Origin: Perkinsus chesapeaki
Taxonomy: Eukaryota; Perkinsozoa; Perkinsida; Perkinsidae
NCBI GenBank assembly: GCA_013115145.1
Contig: JAAPAO010000030.1
Span: 58,870 to 122,869, forward strand
Direction of reading: 5' to 3'
Length of the DNA stretch: 64,000 nucleotides
Part shown: positions 20,065-30,728 of the stretch, piece by piece
Position numbering within the stretch: the stretch's first letter is position 1
Layout of the letters: every line of letters begins with the position of its first letter
Position numbers and translations under genes: made by a program
The notes under the pieces: generated by a model
Told to the model about the DNA's origin: nothing
Databases searched by the model: none
What the model saw: the letters and a program-made list of their open reading frames with translations, nothing else

Positions 20065-22330
20065 ATGTCCTCACCAGTGTTGTCCTGCATCGACACCCAA
20101 ACGGTGCGAACAGGTGTCCTCTGGTCAGTAGCTTGGCGGCCAGCCTCACCAGAATGCCCTATGTTAGCAGTCTGTGGGCAAGGGCCAGAGTTACGGTTGT
20201 ATGTTCTTGAGGAGGAGAAAGAAGAAGAGGAGGATTCACAAAAGGTACCTAAGCTCCTCGTTTGGTGGCCGCCACGCCAGAGGCATATTAGGTGACCTCC
20301 TCTACATTAAAGTTGGTGAAGACTATTACCACCAATCACACACGAACGTTGCGGCGAGTTAATTGGCTACAAGACGGGTAGGAAGGCCCCACTAGCCCTG
20401 CTGAGGGGGGACCATTGGACCACGGCTCATGCTCCTCCTCCTCGTATTCGTATTGCCGTGGGCTCCACCTAGCTGCTGCTGCTGCTATGTGACAGTATAG
20501 CATACTGAGTCGAATATATGATAAAGCCTGGACAGTTCTACATGCCTCTCCCGCGTGTTCATCCTTTCTTCCGTACATATTGGTGGCTTACTCTCAGGAA
20601 GACCTTAGTTATCGCCTCCTTCGACGCATCAGTGTCCCTGTGGGCCGTGGAGGGTTCAGACCCTGACTCCCTATTAGTGCGCCACAGAGCTACTATACAG
20701 GTAATCAACCCTTGTGGCTGATTCATCCCATCTTGTTTCAGGGACATGAAAACGAAGTTAAAAATGCATGTTTTTCACCCAGTGGGAGGTAGCAAATCGA
20801 AGGCTACCGAAAGTCGGACGTGACAAGTCAGATACCTGGCAACATGCAGTCGGGACAAGACCATCTGGGTCTGGGAGGAGTGCGAGGTGTTGCCAGATCG
20901 ACAAGTTGACGATGATGGTGGGCTCCTCCTACTGCTGCTTTCGGTGGTGTGCAGGCCTACTTGTCAGAGGACACCCCAGTAGAAGGACAAGAGATTGATT
21001 TCGAATGCGTTGGCATATTACAGGGCCACAGCCAGGATGTGAAGTCGGTGGCATGGCACCCATGTGATGACAACGTCCTCTTCAGTGCGAGCTACGATGA
21101 CACAATACGGGTAGGTGTCGGGTGAACAGTGATCTCTGTACCCCGAGCCAGGTATGGTCTCGGTCACCTGATGGTGGTGATGATGATTGGCATTGCATTC
21201 AGACTTTAAAGGGAAATGACAGTAAGCTGCTGCTTATTCAAACCACTTCCTTCATCCCTTGTTCGTTGCTTCGTGCTGCCGTCAGCATTGATGGCGGTCA
21301 GCTGTGTGTGTGTTGGAATGATACACGATTATACCAACATGTGATGAGTTGAACATGATGATGATGATGATCAATGCCGCCTATCATATCACTCCATTCA
21401 ATGTATCTGCCGTATCCCTTCTATTCAGCTACCGTCTGGGCCCTCAGCCTTATCGACGCTGGAGTTCAACCGTTGATGATATCTGTAGCAGGAGATGGAG
21501 CTATCAAGGCATGGTTGCAACAAGCAAAGCAGTCCGAGCTCGATAGGCCCTTGGAGGTGGGTTGGGTGGGTGGGTTTTTTTATCTACCCGAAATTTCGGA
21601 GTAACTACGAGATTCGACTGCGTACGGAGCTAAGGATCTCTCGACTTCAAAAAATGTACTTTCTACATGGATTCGGAGGGGGAGCTGTCTCTTATTCCCA
21701 CCCATCCGGGCAGTACTGTTGTTGCTGTTCAGCTTCCCCATGGTACCTTGGGATTGACCAATTGGTACACTTCCCCTGCATTCAGTGGATACACCAGAAC
21801 CACCGCAGTGCGAGTAGAGGCCGACCGAGATACGTGGGAGTGTGTCGGTAGGATGGCTGGCTCGTCTCCTAAAGGTCGCTGTTAGTCTCTGCCGATAGAT
21901 ACTATTCGTGTTGGTAACGGTCTGCCAGTATTCGACGTCGATACTGTTTTGGATGCCACCGATGGCACCATTATAGCAGCCACGGCTGGAGGGTAGGCAA
22001 TGTGCCACTACAGAGGGGGGAGTGATGCTTCATGTCAGCGACAACTCAGTACGGATATTTGCCTACACGCTCTCGAGCACTGGTGGCCATATGTCCGCCA
22101 ACCACGAGGAGATTGCCGACTCAGCAAAGTTGCTGGGGCGAAGGCAGACCCACACCAGCGATGTCAATAGCGTACGAACAGATGGCTAATCGGCTCGTTG
22201 ATTCCGGCTATCCCTTCAGGCTGCATTCCTCCCAGATAGGCGGCCGGATGGGTCCTGGCTGCTGGCGAGCGTTGGTGATGATGAGACTGTGAAGCTGTGG
22301 AAGGTTAATCGTCCGCTAGATCTCATCTGA
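20065..22330 (+). CDS. CIAO1: Cytosolic iron-sulfur assembly protein CIAO1 (WD40 propeller)
   Basis: Targeting-complex subunit that delivers Fe-S clusters to cytosolic and nuclear apoproteins together with FAM96B and MMS19. Starts at ATG 20065 ([12 protein letters not shown]). Blades seen across about ten exons: [10 protein letters not shown]...[68 protein letters not shown]...[23 protein letters not shown]...[29 protein letters not shown]; and [15 protein letters not shown]...[13 protein letters not shown]. Blade order and spacing follow human CIAO1 (GHENEVKSVAW, SHTQDVKHVVWHP, CGDDAIRVF, HSQDVNCVAW). It ends VNRPLDLI at 22330. Joins between 21220-21430 and 21560-21980 are not fully resolved; blade 5/6 contains an unusually long insertion. 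Same-strand neighbours lie within 70 and 130 bp. Confidence 0.88.
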
Positions 22331-22460
22331 TAGGGCATAACCGTTTTACTGTGTAACGATTGCTTTATACTAGAAGGGCAGCGGCAGCAGCCTTGTGTTT
22401 CTCAAACCCTCAGTTGTCTTGCGTTGTTATCTGCCACCGAGTACCCCGATTCAGGGGAGC

Positions 22461-24413
22461 ATGACTTCAAACCCGACAGAGACCACTGGTGGGGGGCTAC
22501 CCGTACCGCTGAGACAAGAGCTCCAATTAGACGATAAATTCAACCTATCACGAGTACGGATGGCATCAGTGGTCCTATGCTCATACGCCTCACTGATTAG
22601 GTATGTAGCTCCTACAATGGGCACGATAATGAAGCATATAAAGTAAAGTATTGGTCTGACTTGGTGGCAGCTGTCCTGCAGTATGAAGGAGGCGTTGCTA
22701 CGACATGTGAAGAGATACGGAAGGTGAGCCACAGCTTCGCCATTGATGCTCGACGATGAGTCACAGTGGTGGGCACGATACGTGAATCCTCGACAAGCAC
22801 TGCTGCCCAGCCTGCCTACCATCTTATCAGTATCCGACGATTTGAGGACTGATTCCCAAACTAGTAGAGACTATGCAGCACTGTGGGCGTTGGACACTTC
22901 AGATGGAGAAGCTGCCGTGAAGTGAGAAACATGAAGCGCGTTCATTACAACCCTTGTCGGAGGCGCCTGTTATCTCTTCAGCTCCGGATTCGTGTCGAGG
23001 ATAGCAAACATGGCTTTAGGCCTGGTGTGGGGGACCACTTCCTCAACCGATCCTCTGAAGAGTGAGGCGATGGTAGATAGCTTATTCGTTCCTATTTGTC
23101 TTTTACAGATGTAGCAGATGATACGATAGTGTTCTCAACAAAGCAGCTGACGAATCTAGCAGGCCGTGTCTTGCGGAGGAGCTCCTCGTACGAGAATTCT
23201 GTCCTGACGCTCCAAGAGTTCGACCGGCTTGTGGATGAAGAGCTCGCCGCTAGTAGGCCACGCCAACCTAAGATTCGCTCCAACGTACATCGCAGTGTCC
23301 TACCGGCGGCCTGAGTTCGGTTTGAGCGTTACTGCCACCGGCAAGACTAGGGAGGCGGTGTTGGCATGTATGGCATCTTTGAACAAGGCGTCGGTTTTCT
23401 GTGAGGCTGTCGGCACCGAGTCGGGTATGCTTCGCGGAGTTAAGGTGATGGCCATGTTGATGACAGGTCATTAAAGATGGATCATTTCTTCAGGTTGGTA
23501 GTTCAACAGCAGCAACACCGGCAGAGAAGGCCAATCTGGTTCATAGGATTGCCATGGAGAGGATAGATTCAATGGAGGTGGGCATGAGAGGACATCTTGA
23601 GCGGTAAAGCCACTCTCAGGAGTCCCTTACAACAGCATGGTCCAAGGCGGACAGTCGGGCCCGGGACCATTTGCGTGCTGGTAAGGCCATGGGGTTATCA
23701 ATGTCACAACAACGGTGTTATCTTACAGGCCGCAAACCTCTAGCGTTGCAAGCTTTGAAAGAACGGTCCATCGTTCAGGGTCGCCTGGATGAGATCGGCA
23801 AGTATCGGTTGCAGCTTCAGAGCAGCAGTCAGCAGCTCCCCACTGCCATCACTGCTCGCAAGTCGTTCTTTCAGGTGGCATGACCGCCACCGCGGAGATA
23901 CAGAGCATCGTGGTGGACGCGCTCTCAGCTAGCACACAGATGGCCAAGGAACAGAAGGTCAGCATGGAGCAGGTGGACAGGCTCGCCGAAGATATCCAGG
24001 AGGTCCAAGACGAGATAGATGTGAGGCTAACAGACAGCGCATCGCGGAGATCTCTGATAGATGGTTTCGGATGCGATGGCCGCGATGACTCTGAATACGG
24101 GGCAGCCGACGGAGGAAGACCCAGAACTTCAAGCCGAGCTGGAGAGGATCATGAAGGAACAGGAAGATATCGAGGCGGTGGAGAGGAAGGCTCAGGTGAG
24201 AAAGTCTCATGCGCTCTATAGTATGCTACTGAACTTGATATTATTAATAGACATTCAAGCCAGGATATTTCCGAACAGGTCACCTCGGCACCTGCACCTC
24301 CGACGGGTATTATCGGCGAGAAGGCCCAGCATGAGGCAGTCAGCGACACCAAAGCAGACAGCACTGCGAACTCTCCTTCACGTCAACTTGCAATGGCCGA
24401 GCAACCTGTATAG
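22461..24413 (+). CDS. CHMP7: CHMP7-like ESCRT-II/III hybrid protein
   Basis: CHMP7 seeds ESCRT-III assembly at the nuclear envelope and on endosomes. Starts at ATG 22461 (MTSNPTETTGGG). The N-terminal ESCRT-II-like winged-helix region is spread over several exons: YWSDLVAAVLQYEGGVATT, TIVFSTKQLTNLAGRVLRRS, LQEFDRLVDEELAAS and EAVLACMASLNKASVF. The C-terminal Snf7-like part has MERIDSMEVGMRGHLER, KPLALQALKERSIVQGRLDE (matches [20 protein letters not shown]), MAKEQKVSMEQVDRLAEDIQ (matches [20 protein letters not shown]) and TEEDPELQAELERIMKEQED. The last exon is low-complexity (VTSAPAPPTGIIG...RQLAMAEQPV) and ends at 24413; its exact acceptor near 24235 is uncertain. A MIM-type motif was not identified. 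The ESCRT-II plus Snf7 combination argues for CHMP7 over other CHMPs. Confidence 0.82.
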
Positions 24414-24526
24414 TGTTATTTACTGTGGCTTCCTTCGTGGTGGTTTGCTTGAGTTCAATTGTACCTTCGTATAGAAGGTGTTGTCTACGTTGGTGCTTAG
24501 CATTACTGCTCTCTGTAGAGCAGTCC

Positions 24527-25061
24527 ATGGGTTGCGGGGCCAGCACAACGAAGGGTGCAGTGAGGAGCCGTTCCCAGCAAGTCTTTCATCCATCGCGCCA
24601 ATCTCGAGGAGAACTAGTGAACTCACAGTCATCACATACCATACAACCGCCCCAACAAGAGCAGCCGCCCGATGAGCCCGAACCAACTGATGAGGTAAGA
24701 TAGTTGAAAAGATTTGGATGCTGCCGATCTGTTTCTGATGCTTTGAAGGAAGTGGCGCCCCTCCCCCTGAATTGTAGCATCAGCCCGACTGAGGATTTGC
24801 TGAGGTGCACTACGGAAAGCAGCCCTCACCAACGACGGAGAGACACCACATCGTTAGACGGCCGGCATGGCAAAGTAGAGTTACGGTGCTTAGGCCACCA
24901 AACGACGTACGACAACAGCAGCAGCCGGCAGAAGTGAAACCTCCTATTGAGGTAACGCTATGTCGACTGCTCCTCAAACAGGCGTAGGATATCCGCCACC
25001 TTTGGGCCCATTGACAGCTTCGTTGACAGTTACTGTACCATTGAAGGAGGAACATGAGTAG
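24527..25061 (+). CDS. Small MGCGAS-start protein, probably lipid-anchored
   Basis: Starts at ATG 24527 with MGCGASTTKGAVRSR, a fit to N-myristoylation (Gly2, Ser6) with a neighbouring Cys3 for palmitoylation. The rest is Gln/Pro/Ser-rich (IQPPQQEQPPDEPEPTDE), then after an intron starting at about 24698 comes a basic Gln-rich exon (TVLRPPNDVRQQQQPAEVKP). A third exon encodes YPPPLGPLTASLTVTVPLKE and stops at 25061. Exact acceptors are unresolved. I do not recognise the family. A membrane-associated signalling or scaffolding role is only inferred from the N-terminus. Confidence 0.5.
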
Positions 25062-25178
25062 TGGTATGCTACATGTTTTGTTTCCTTTAATTGTTATTGT
25101 GTACGTGAGTATTAACTATTATAACACAAGATATCCGAAAGGAATGGATGATAATATCAATATACTAATTGTTGTGAT

Positions 25179-26555
25179 CTATGCATGAAATAACATTGAG
25201 GATGGTAGAGGTTGAAGGATGACTGGCGACGCACCACCACCACCACATGTCATCTGACAAATCATCAGACACAATCAACCGGCAGCTACCACTCACTCTT
25301 ATATCTCTGCCATAGACTCCAGCGGGCATCACCGGTGGGTTGCTGCTGCTGCTGCCGTAGCCCATGACGGTGCGCTGTACTGGATAGTGATGGGCCACCT
25401 GGAAGGGGTATGGTCGGTGAGGGTTAAAAGGAAGTAGGGGAACCTGTCTGTGATAGAGGGGAGACCAGTTAGTGTAGATCGGCTGGCTCCGTGTAATGGG
25501 GTGGTACACCGGTAGAGGGTAGTGACTTCTTAGACGATAGGGCGACTGGGGAGGTGGAGGAGGGGGAGGTGATGTCCACTGGGGCATAGGCGATGTCACA
25601 CGTCGCGGTGAGAAGGTTATCTTCGGAGATGGTGAGATCTAGAATTCACAAAGTGACAGAGCCAGTGGATAAGGAATCCATACGTGCATCACTCTCATGG
25701 GCGGCAGCTGTCTGGAAGGAGAGGGTTGAGGTGACATCAGATATGTGAGGAGACGTTGGGTGGTCGGAGCTCTCTCAGACTAATACACCATCTGGGATAA
25801 CACGTCGTCCAATCCTACCTTTGATAGGGGATGAACTGGTTGCGATGAACCACGATACTCTACTCTCCTCGGGGTTGGCGTCCAGGAATTTGAAGGCTCA
25901 CTGTTGACTGGATACTTCCTTTGTTCCGCCCTTCCAGTTCCCACTGGCTTAGGCTCACCTTGCTCATCCAACCTGCCGGCAAGCTTAGTCATCTTTCCCC
26001 GATCACCGTAGGAAAGCCAGTATGGCGAAATTATCCAATCGCCATTCTCGTTGCCAAACCCTACCTTCCAGAGGCCCCTAGGGAGGGTGTAAAGTCAGCT
26101 GACCTATAAGCATCAGGGGAATGTGGACGGCTGCTTGGAGCTGTACTGACGCCGCCACTGTGGAGGAACGGGTCTGTGGGTTGGCGCTCCGGGAGGACCT
26201 TCAAATACCAGCTGCCCACACTGACCAACGCGATGACCTACTGGTACTGTACGGCTCTCCAGCCACACTGCCTCCTCAAAGGAGTCGTAGAGCTCATTGT
26301 GTGAAGGGCTGGAGCTGGGCTCAGCTGAGAAAGGACGATACAATACTGTTGCATATTGCTGGCCGACAGCAGCAGCCGCCGCCCACCTGCTGGTTCAAGG
26401 TCGTCCTCCTCATCTTGAGGCAGGCCATATCTGGATTCCAGATGAGATACCGCAGCCACGTCGAAGAAGCTCACACCGGAGTCTTCAGGAATGTATGACA
26501 TTGACTTAGGGATTGAAAGCTGATCGATAGTTGGAGGTATCCAACTCAACGACAT
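25179..26555 (-). CDS. Unrecognised Pro/Tyr-rich protein
   Basis: Starts at ATG 26555 (MSLSWIPPTIDQLSIPKS). Exon 1 has a Asp/Glu run (GLPQDEEDDLEPA) and joins by a 41-nt intron to LYRPFSAEPSSSPSHNELYD. Further exons give FGNENGDWIISPYWLSYGDR, a basic/Pro segment (KVGLDDVLSQM), TAAAHESDARMDSLSTGSV, then ISPSPKITFSPRRVTSP and a long Pro/Tyr/His-rich stretch (YPLPVYHPITRSQPIYTNW). Two ends are possible: an unspliced stop at 25165, or a GTGAGT donor after YGRDIR leading to a short last exon that stops at 25179 (preferred). Multiple S-P sites suggest a phosphorylated scaffold. No known domain seen; the middle junctions are tentative. Confidence 0.5.
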
Positions 26556-26594
26556 GTTGAGGCGAAGTTGAAAATGCAATAATGCGAAAGCGAT

Positions 26595-26810
26595 GTTATG
26601 TGTCCTTTTGTGGGCGCTTCTTTCTTCGACGGCGACGCTTGCCGTTTCCAGCTTGCGGAGCAGGAACAATAGGACTTGGATCTACCACCTGCTCATCGTC
26701 TACACCTGCTCTACCATGAGTAACCGATCTAAATCAGCGTTCTCACTTTCCTTCTCCGCAGTCGTTGGCTGGCTCTCTTGTGCAGTATCCCGTGGCGCTG
26801 GGTCGTCCAT
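26595..26810 (-). CDS. Small protein with basic C-terminus
   Basis: Starts at ATG 26810 (MDDPAPRDTAQESQP). If a 26-nt intron after DLDRLLM is real, the product continues VVDPSPIVPAPQAGNG and ends GKRRRRRKKRPQKDT at 26595, about 62 residues. The acidic N-terminus and polybasic end suggest a nuclear or nucleic-acid-binding protein. Without splicing the frame stops after only 33 residues. Not recognised. Confidence 0.35.
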
Positions 26811-26942
26811 CGCACTGAATTGACAACACTTCTTAGTACAATCGCCCTATTCCTACTCTTCACTCCTTTCCAATACCTCATTGGCAGGCACGAGAGCCTC
26901 TATTATATCTAGAAGCACCACTCTGTACGCTTACCGCTCAGC

Positions 26943-27299
26943 TCATGCCTCACCATGAGTGGCCACAGTGGGACATTCCTCAGCTTTCCGAGGGCTCACA
27001 GGCTTAGGCACTGTACGAATACGATAGCGTGGCTCACTGGATGTCGAGGGCTGCTGGTTCGTTGCTGGGGCGTGACCTATACAGCTGCTTTTAGGCACGC
27101 TTGCTAGCGACTGCTGCTGCTACTAACCTCCGAGTAGCGCCCTCCTGTCCAGCCTACCCGAGTCCTCGTCCTAAACACATAGTAAATGGACCGGAGGGGG
27201 GAAGAGCTGGCTCACCGAGTCTAGGTTTGTGTAGTAGTCTGAGCCGAATGCCCACGGACATCTACATGTAGTTAAACACCAATTGATGGCTGACTCCAT
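26943..27299 (-). CDS. Small unrecognised protein, three exons
   Basis: First in-frame ATG at 27299 (MESAINWCLTTCRC). Exon 1 ends YYTNLDS before a GTGAGC donor; exon 2 is DEDSGRLDRRALLG; after a second intron exon 3 reads GHAPATNQQPSTSSEPR, YRIRTVPKPVSPRKAEE and stops at 26943. Both introns keep frame with GT-AG borders. The C-terminal half is Ser/Pro/basic and probably disordered. The frame is open upstream to 27380 but without an ATG, so a further 5' exon is possible. Confidence 0.4.
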
Positions 27300-27376
27300 G
27301 ACCGATGCCAAAGCTGCTGCTGCCCATCTGTCCGACTTGAACTCAACAAAAAAAGACAATTGACAAGTATAATGGT

Positions 27377-28219
27377 TCACGATGCGGAAGCATGATGTAA
27401 GATGCGGCTACCGAGCTTCTGGAAGGAGTTCCTCCTTGTTGCTCTGTACCGCCGACGTTCCCTTCTTGGCGAGGTGTAGCAGGTGACCAACGCCAAAGCA
27501 TGGACAAAGTCCGTATTCATATTCTTTAACTGATAGGGCTTATCCCGTACCCCAGCCACCACTGTGATATCAATCTGTGTTGGAGGATCAAGCTTGAAGA
27601 TTGCCTTAGCCATATCCTCCAATGACCAGGAGGCTATCCTCTTAAAACAGTTGGAGTCCTCATAGACGGCAAAGAAGTCCTCGTTATTGTACAAGTCGAC
27701 CGCCAGGAAACGGTCATAGTCGGAGCCAAGTGTCCATCCAACACTGAGATCCCTAAAGGAGCATCGGCCGCCCTGCCTCGCTAGAATTAGGGCATCCATG
27801 GCGCTCATTCCAGAGAGCTTGGATACATTCTCGAAAAGGAGGACCAAGTCACGGTTGTTAGCATGGTGCTTTGTCGCTGGAGGATGACGGTTGATAGTCA
27901 CCGCTGGAGTCGACCACACTAGGTCTCGATTGCTGCTCTCATTGCTGCCTTCGTGGAGCTGGAACTCCAACGGGCTGTATCTGCATCACAAGGCGGAACT
28001 AAGGGGCGGCTAACGATCAGCCACTGATGCCCATTACGCCTTGCCCATGGGGATGTAGTTCTTCGATATGGCACATTGAAGGACGTTCTTGATGCCCACT
28101 GGAGGGAACAGATCACCATTGAGCTCCTCGCAATACTCTGCCAGCTCCGGCCTATTAACTCCACCACAAACCAGTCGGACCTGCCCGCAACCGCCACCAT
28201 CCACTTCAACTATTGCCAT
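27377..28219 (-). CDS. Unrecognised protein, two exons
   Basis: Starts at ATG 28219 (MAIVEVDGGGCGQVRLVC). Exon 1 (KNVLQCAISKNYIPMGKA) joins across an intron with donor GTAATG to YSPLEFQLHEGSNESSNRD. The second exon is ~195 codons with mixed globular sequence (NRDLVLLFENVSKLSGMSAM, TLGSDYDRFLAVDLYNNEDF, MAKAIFKLDPPTQIDITVV) and a basic end (RRERRRYRATRRN). The composition is that of a folded protein, but I do not recognise a family. The start codon is only 2 nt after the stop codon of the upstream membrane-protein gene. Confidence 0.6.
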
Positions 28220-28221
28220 GA

Positions 28222-28578
28222 TTATATCCTTACATGTTCTTCATCCTTCTTGCGGCCGGCTGCCTCCTTAGCGTTGGCCTGAGCGGTCAGCACCCGCCAC
28301 ATCGCAAAGTAGCACGTAGCCAGCGCTAGAAAGATGACCTGAGGTAGGACTTCGCAGCCACCTCAGTGATCCGTATCTACCTGAGGCGTGGCAAGGAAGT
28401 CCCAGATCCAATAGAGAGCGCAGCGGAGGGAGTATCCAACATGGGCAGTTTCAATGGCCCATGTGGTGGTCGTCCCCGCTGTATTAACCCACAGGATGGC
28501 CGATGCTACGGCTGAGAGAAGGCTCCACGTAATGTGACATACAAAGTCGATAGCGATGGATAAGATGTCGAAGAGCAT
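28222..28578 (-). CDS. Small membrane protein with two to three TM helices
   Basis: Starts at ATG 28578 (MLFDILSIAIDFVCHITW). A 42-nt intron, 28339-28380, joins FLATPQ to VIFLALATCYFAMWRVL. Hydrophobic segments at about residues 4-30, 50-65 and 72-88; the C-terminus is polar and basic (ANAKEAAGRKKDEEH). Ends at TAA 28222-28224. About 105 residues. The KKDEE end is not a canonical ER-retrieval signal. Not recognised. TAA is followed by tc and then the ATG of the next gene. Confidence 0.55.
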
Positions 28579-28690
28579 GGCGGAAAGCCAACTGGGGAAC
28601 TGTCTGTTTCAAATGAAGGAGCGGTAGGAACTCCAAAACATATCTACTCTAGAAACCACGGAGTGTTCACTCTGCATGCAATGTGTAACG

Positions 28691-30296
28691 TCACACAGGG
28701 ACTATGACAAGACTGATGCTGTGATCCTCAGGTTTCATGGTCAACCTAAAGATACTCTTCAATTCTCCAGAGCTGTCATCAGATAATGACAGCTCATACT
28801 GTGTGATAATAGCCGCCGCCATCACAGCGAGCTCTGCTATAGCAAGCTGCTTGCCAACGCACACTCTAGGGCCGAAACCAAAGGTAAGAAGATCAGTCCC
28901 TTCCAATAGGTCCTTCCTCACTTTACTGTCCGGCGACAGCCACCGGTCTGGTCGAAAATCAGTACCGTACTCCAGGACCATCGCACCGTAAATATTACAC
29001 ACCACAACGCTGCCCTTAGGTAGAGTCTTCTCGCATAGGACCACACCAGAGTGGACCGTCTCAAGCACTAGACTATAGACTGCAGGGCTCAATCGCAGAG
29101 TCTCCATCACACAGGCATGCAAGAAAGGAAAGTCCTCCCGATCCAGGAAACTGCCACTGCTAGACCTGAGCTCCTTCCTGAGCCTGTCTTGGACCTCCGG
29201 GTACTTTGCCAGGTACCAGAGGAGGTAGCTCGCAGTGCCGGCAGTGGTCTCGCTACCTGCTGCTAGATAGGTCAATAGATTCCCCTTTAGGGATGCATTC
29301 GTGTCAGATAAGGAGAAGCGATGAATAAGGACTTGTAGGAGATCGTTTGGCACCTTTGCTGGGGGCAGGGAGGCAATCGCCACCTTCCTGTCCAGCACAC
29401 AGTCCCCGAGGACCTTGCCATTTCGTTCGGCTCGAGCAGCTATCTGACCGTATATTGACCAGAGCCGGTTGAATGGCCACATTTTCCCCCACGGCAGGCG
29501 GTCTCGAAGTAAGCGAGGGAGATCCTCGTCTATGGCTAGTCTTATATCCTCTTGAACGCTGCCATTGGCGCCTTTCTGAAATCCTAAGTCTCGGCCCAAT
29601 GTCAAACGGCATATAATATCCAAAGTAAGCTTATTAAGGTCCTCTTGTACGGTGTCAATTTGTCTAGGTCCCCGGTTCGATCCCTGCCCCCTCCATTTTT
29701 CCACCAGCTCTTCCACAGCCTCCCTAACAATGGGAGCGGCTTGCTCCTTAACCCTCTTATCATTGAATGCCGGTGCTGTGATGCGTCTGAGCTCCCGCCA
29801 CTCCTCCCCCTCGGAGCTGAACAGCCCATGAGCCCCCACTCCAGTGAAGGCCCGTTTAACCCTAAACCGTCGTGAGTAGTCCTGTGGCCTGGCTTTCAGA
29901 ACCTGTTTGATCTCAGCTATCCCAGATAGCACTGTTGCTTTCGAGAACAGGAATCTAAACGAGTATACTGGGCCATACACCGCTGCCCACTCGTTGAACT
30001 GATAGCCCTCTTGGCCACGTCGGAGCCGTCCCAGCATACCTTAGGCAACTATAACCAACCCCACCCTCCTCCGTGCAACTACTACCTAGTAGAGGTAGCC
30101 CTCTTGGGCCATGAAAGGGCAGATCCCTTCCAGTAGTATTCATCCATAACCGGTATGCAGCATAAATAAGTCCACCAGCGGCAAGACTACTCTTAATTAT
30201 CTTATTGTTTACCAACTCCCTACAATCGCTTAGTAAGTCCCTGATTATCTGCCATGGCCTGCTGTCGACGATGATGTGTACCGTCGTCGAGGCCAT
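28691..30296 (-). CDS. Cytochrome P450
   Basis: Haem-thiolate monooxygenase, ER membrane type. Starts at ATG 30296 with an N-terminal amphipathic/hydrophobic anchor (IIKSSLAAGGLIYAAYRLW) and the proline-rich hinge PFHGPRGLPLLG. One 46-nt intron, 30040-30085, then a single 448-codon exon. Diagnostic motifs: I-helix AAGSETTAGTASYLLWYLA (A/G-G-x-E-T-T), ExxR in METLRLSP, the FRPDRWL (PERF-like) region, and the haem loop FGFGPRVCVGKQLAIAE with the Cys ligand. Length about 518 residues, normal for the family. Subfamily and substrate cannot be told from motifs. One intron is unusually few for this window. Confidence 0.95.
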
Positions 30297-30728
30297 AATT
30301 ATTCAGGCACCTGCTCAGGCACATGGCGGTGGTATTGATGACAACGCAAGAGAAGTGTGGAGAGTGAGACCGGCGCCGTGTAGAGGCTAGTCACGTCTGG
30401 TGTAGAGGTCGGTGAGATAGAGGCAACTATTACAGAGTTATAAAATGACAAGTAGCCATCACATAATAATTATATAAAATGTGAAACAAGTAGGACGAGG
30501 ACCCTAGCAGGCCTCGACTGTACCACAGCACCAGCAACAGGGACCAGCTACCGCTGCCCGGCTGCTGCTGCTGCTGCTAGTGGTGCTGTGGGGAAAAGTG
30601 TACTGCTACTACTACTGTAGTATAACAACGGGAGATGGCTCATCCACCATCATCACATGATAGAGAAAGGCCTTCCTCGGGAGGAGCTGCGACGGTCCAA
30701 GAGGGACTCCATGATGGCCGCCGCCGCA
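30297..30728. other. Intergenic region between minus-strand genes
   Basis: Contains a run of gctgctgctgctgctgctag around 30560 and AT-rich flanks. I see no exon or RNA gene in it. Confidence 0.4.

Noticed and set aside
29655-29700. B-box-like ggttcgatccc that could mark a tRNA
   Set aside because: It lies inside the uninterrupted P450 exon, encodes normal P450 residues (SNRGPRQID) and has no A box or foldable stems around it.
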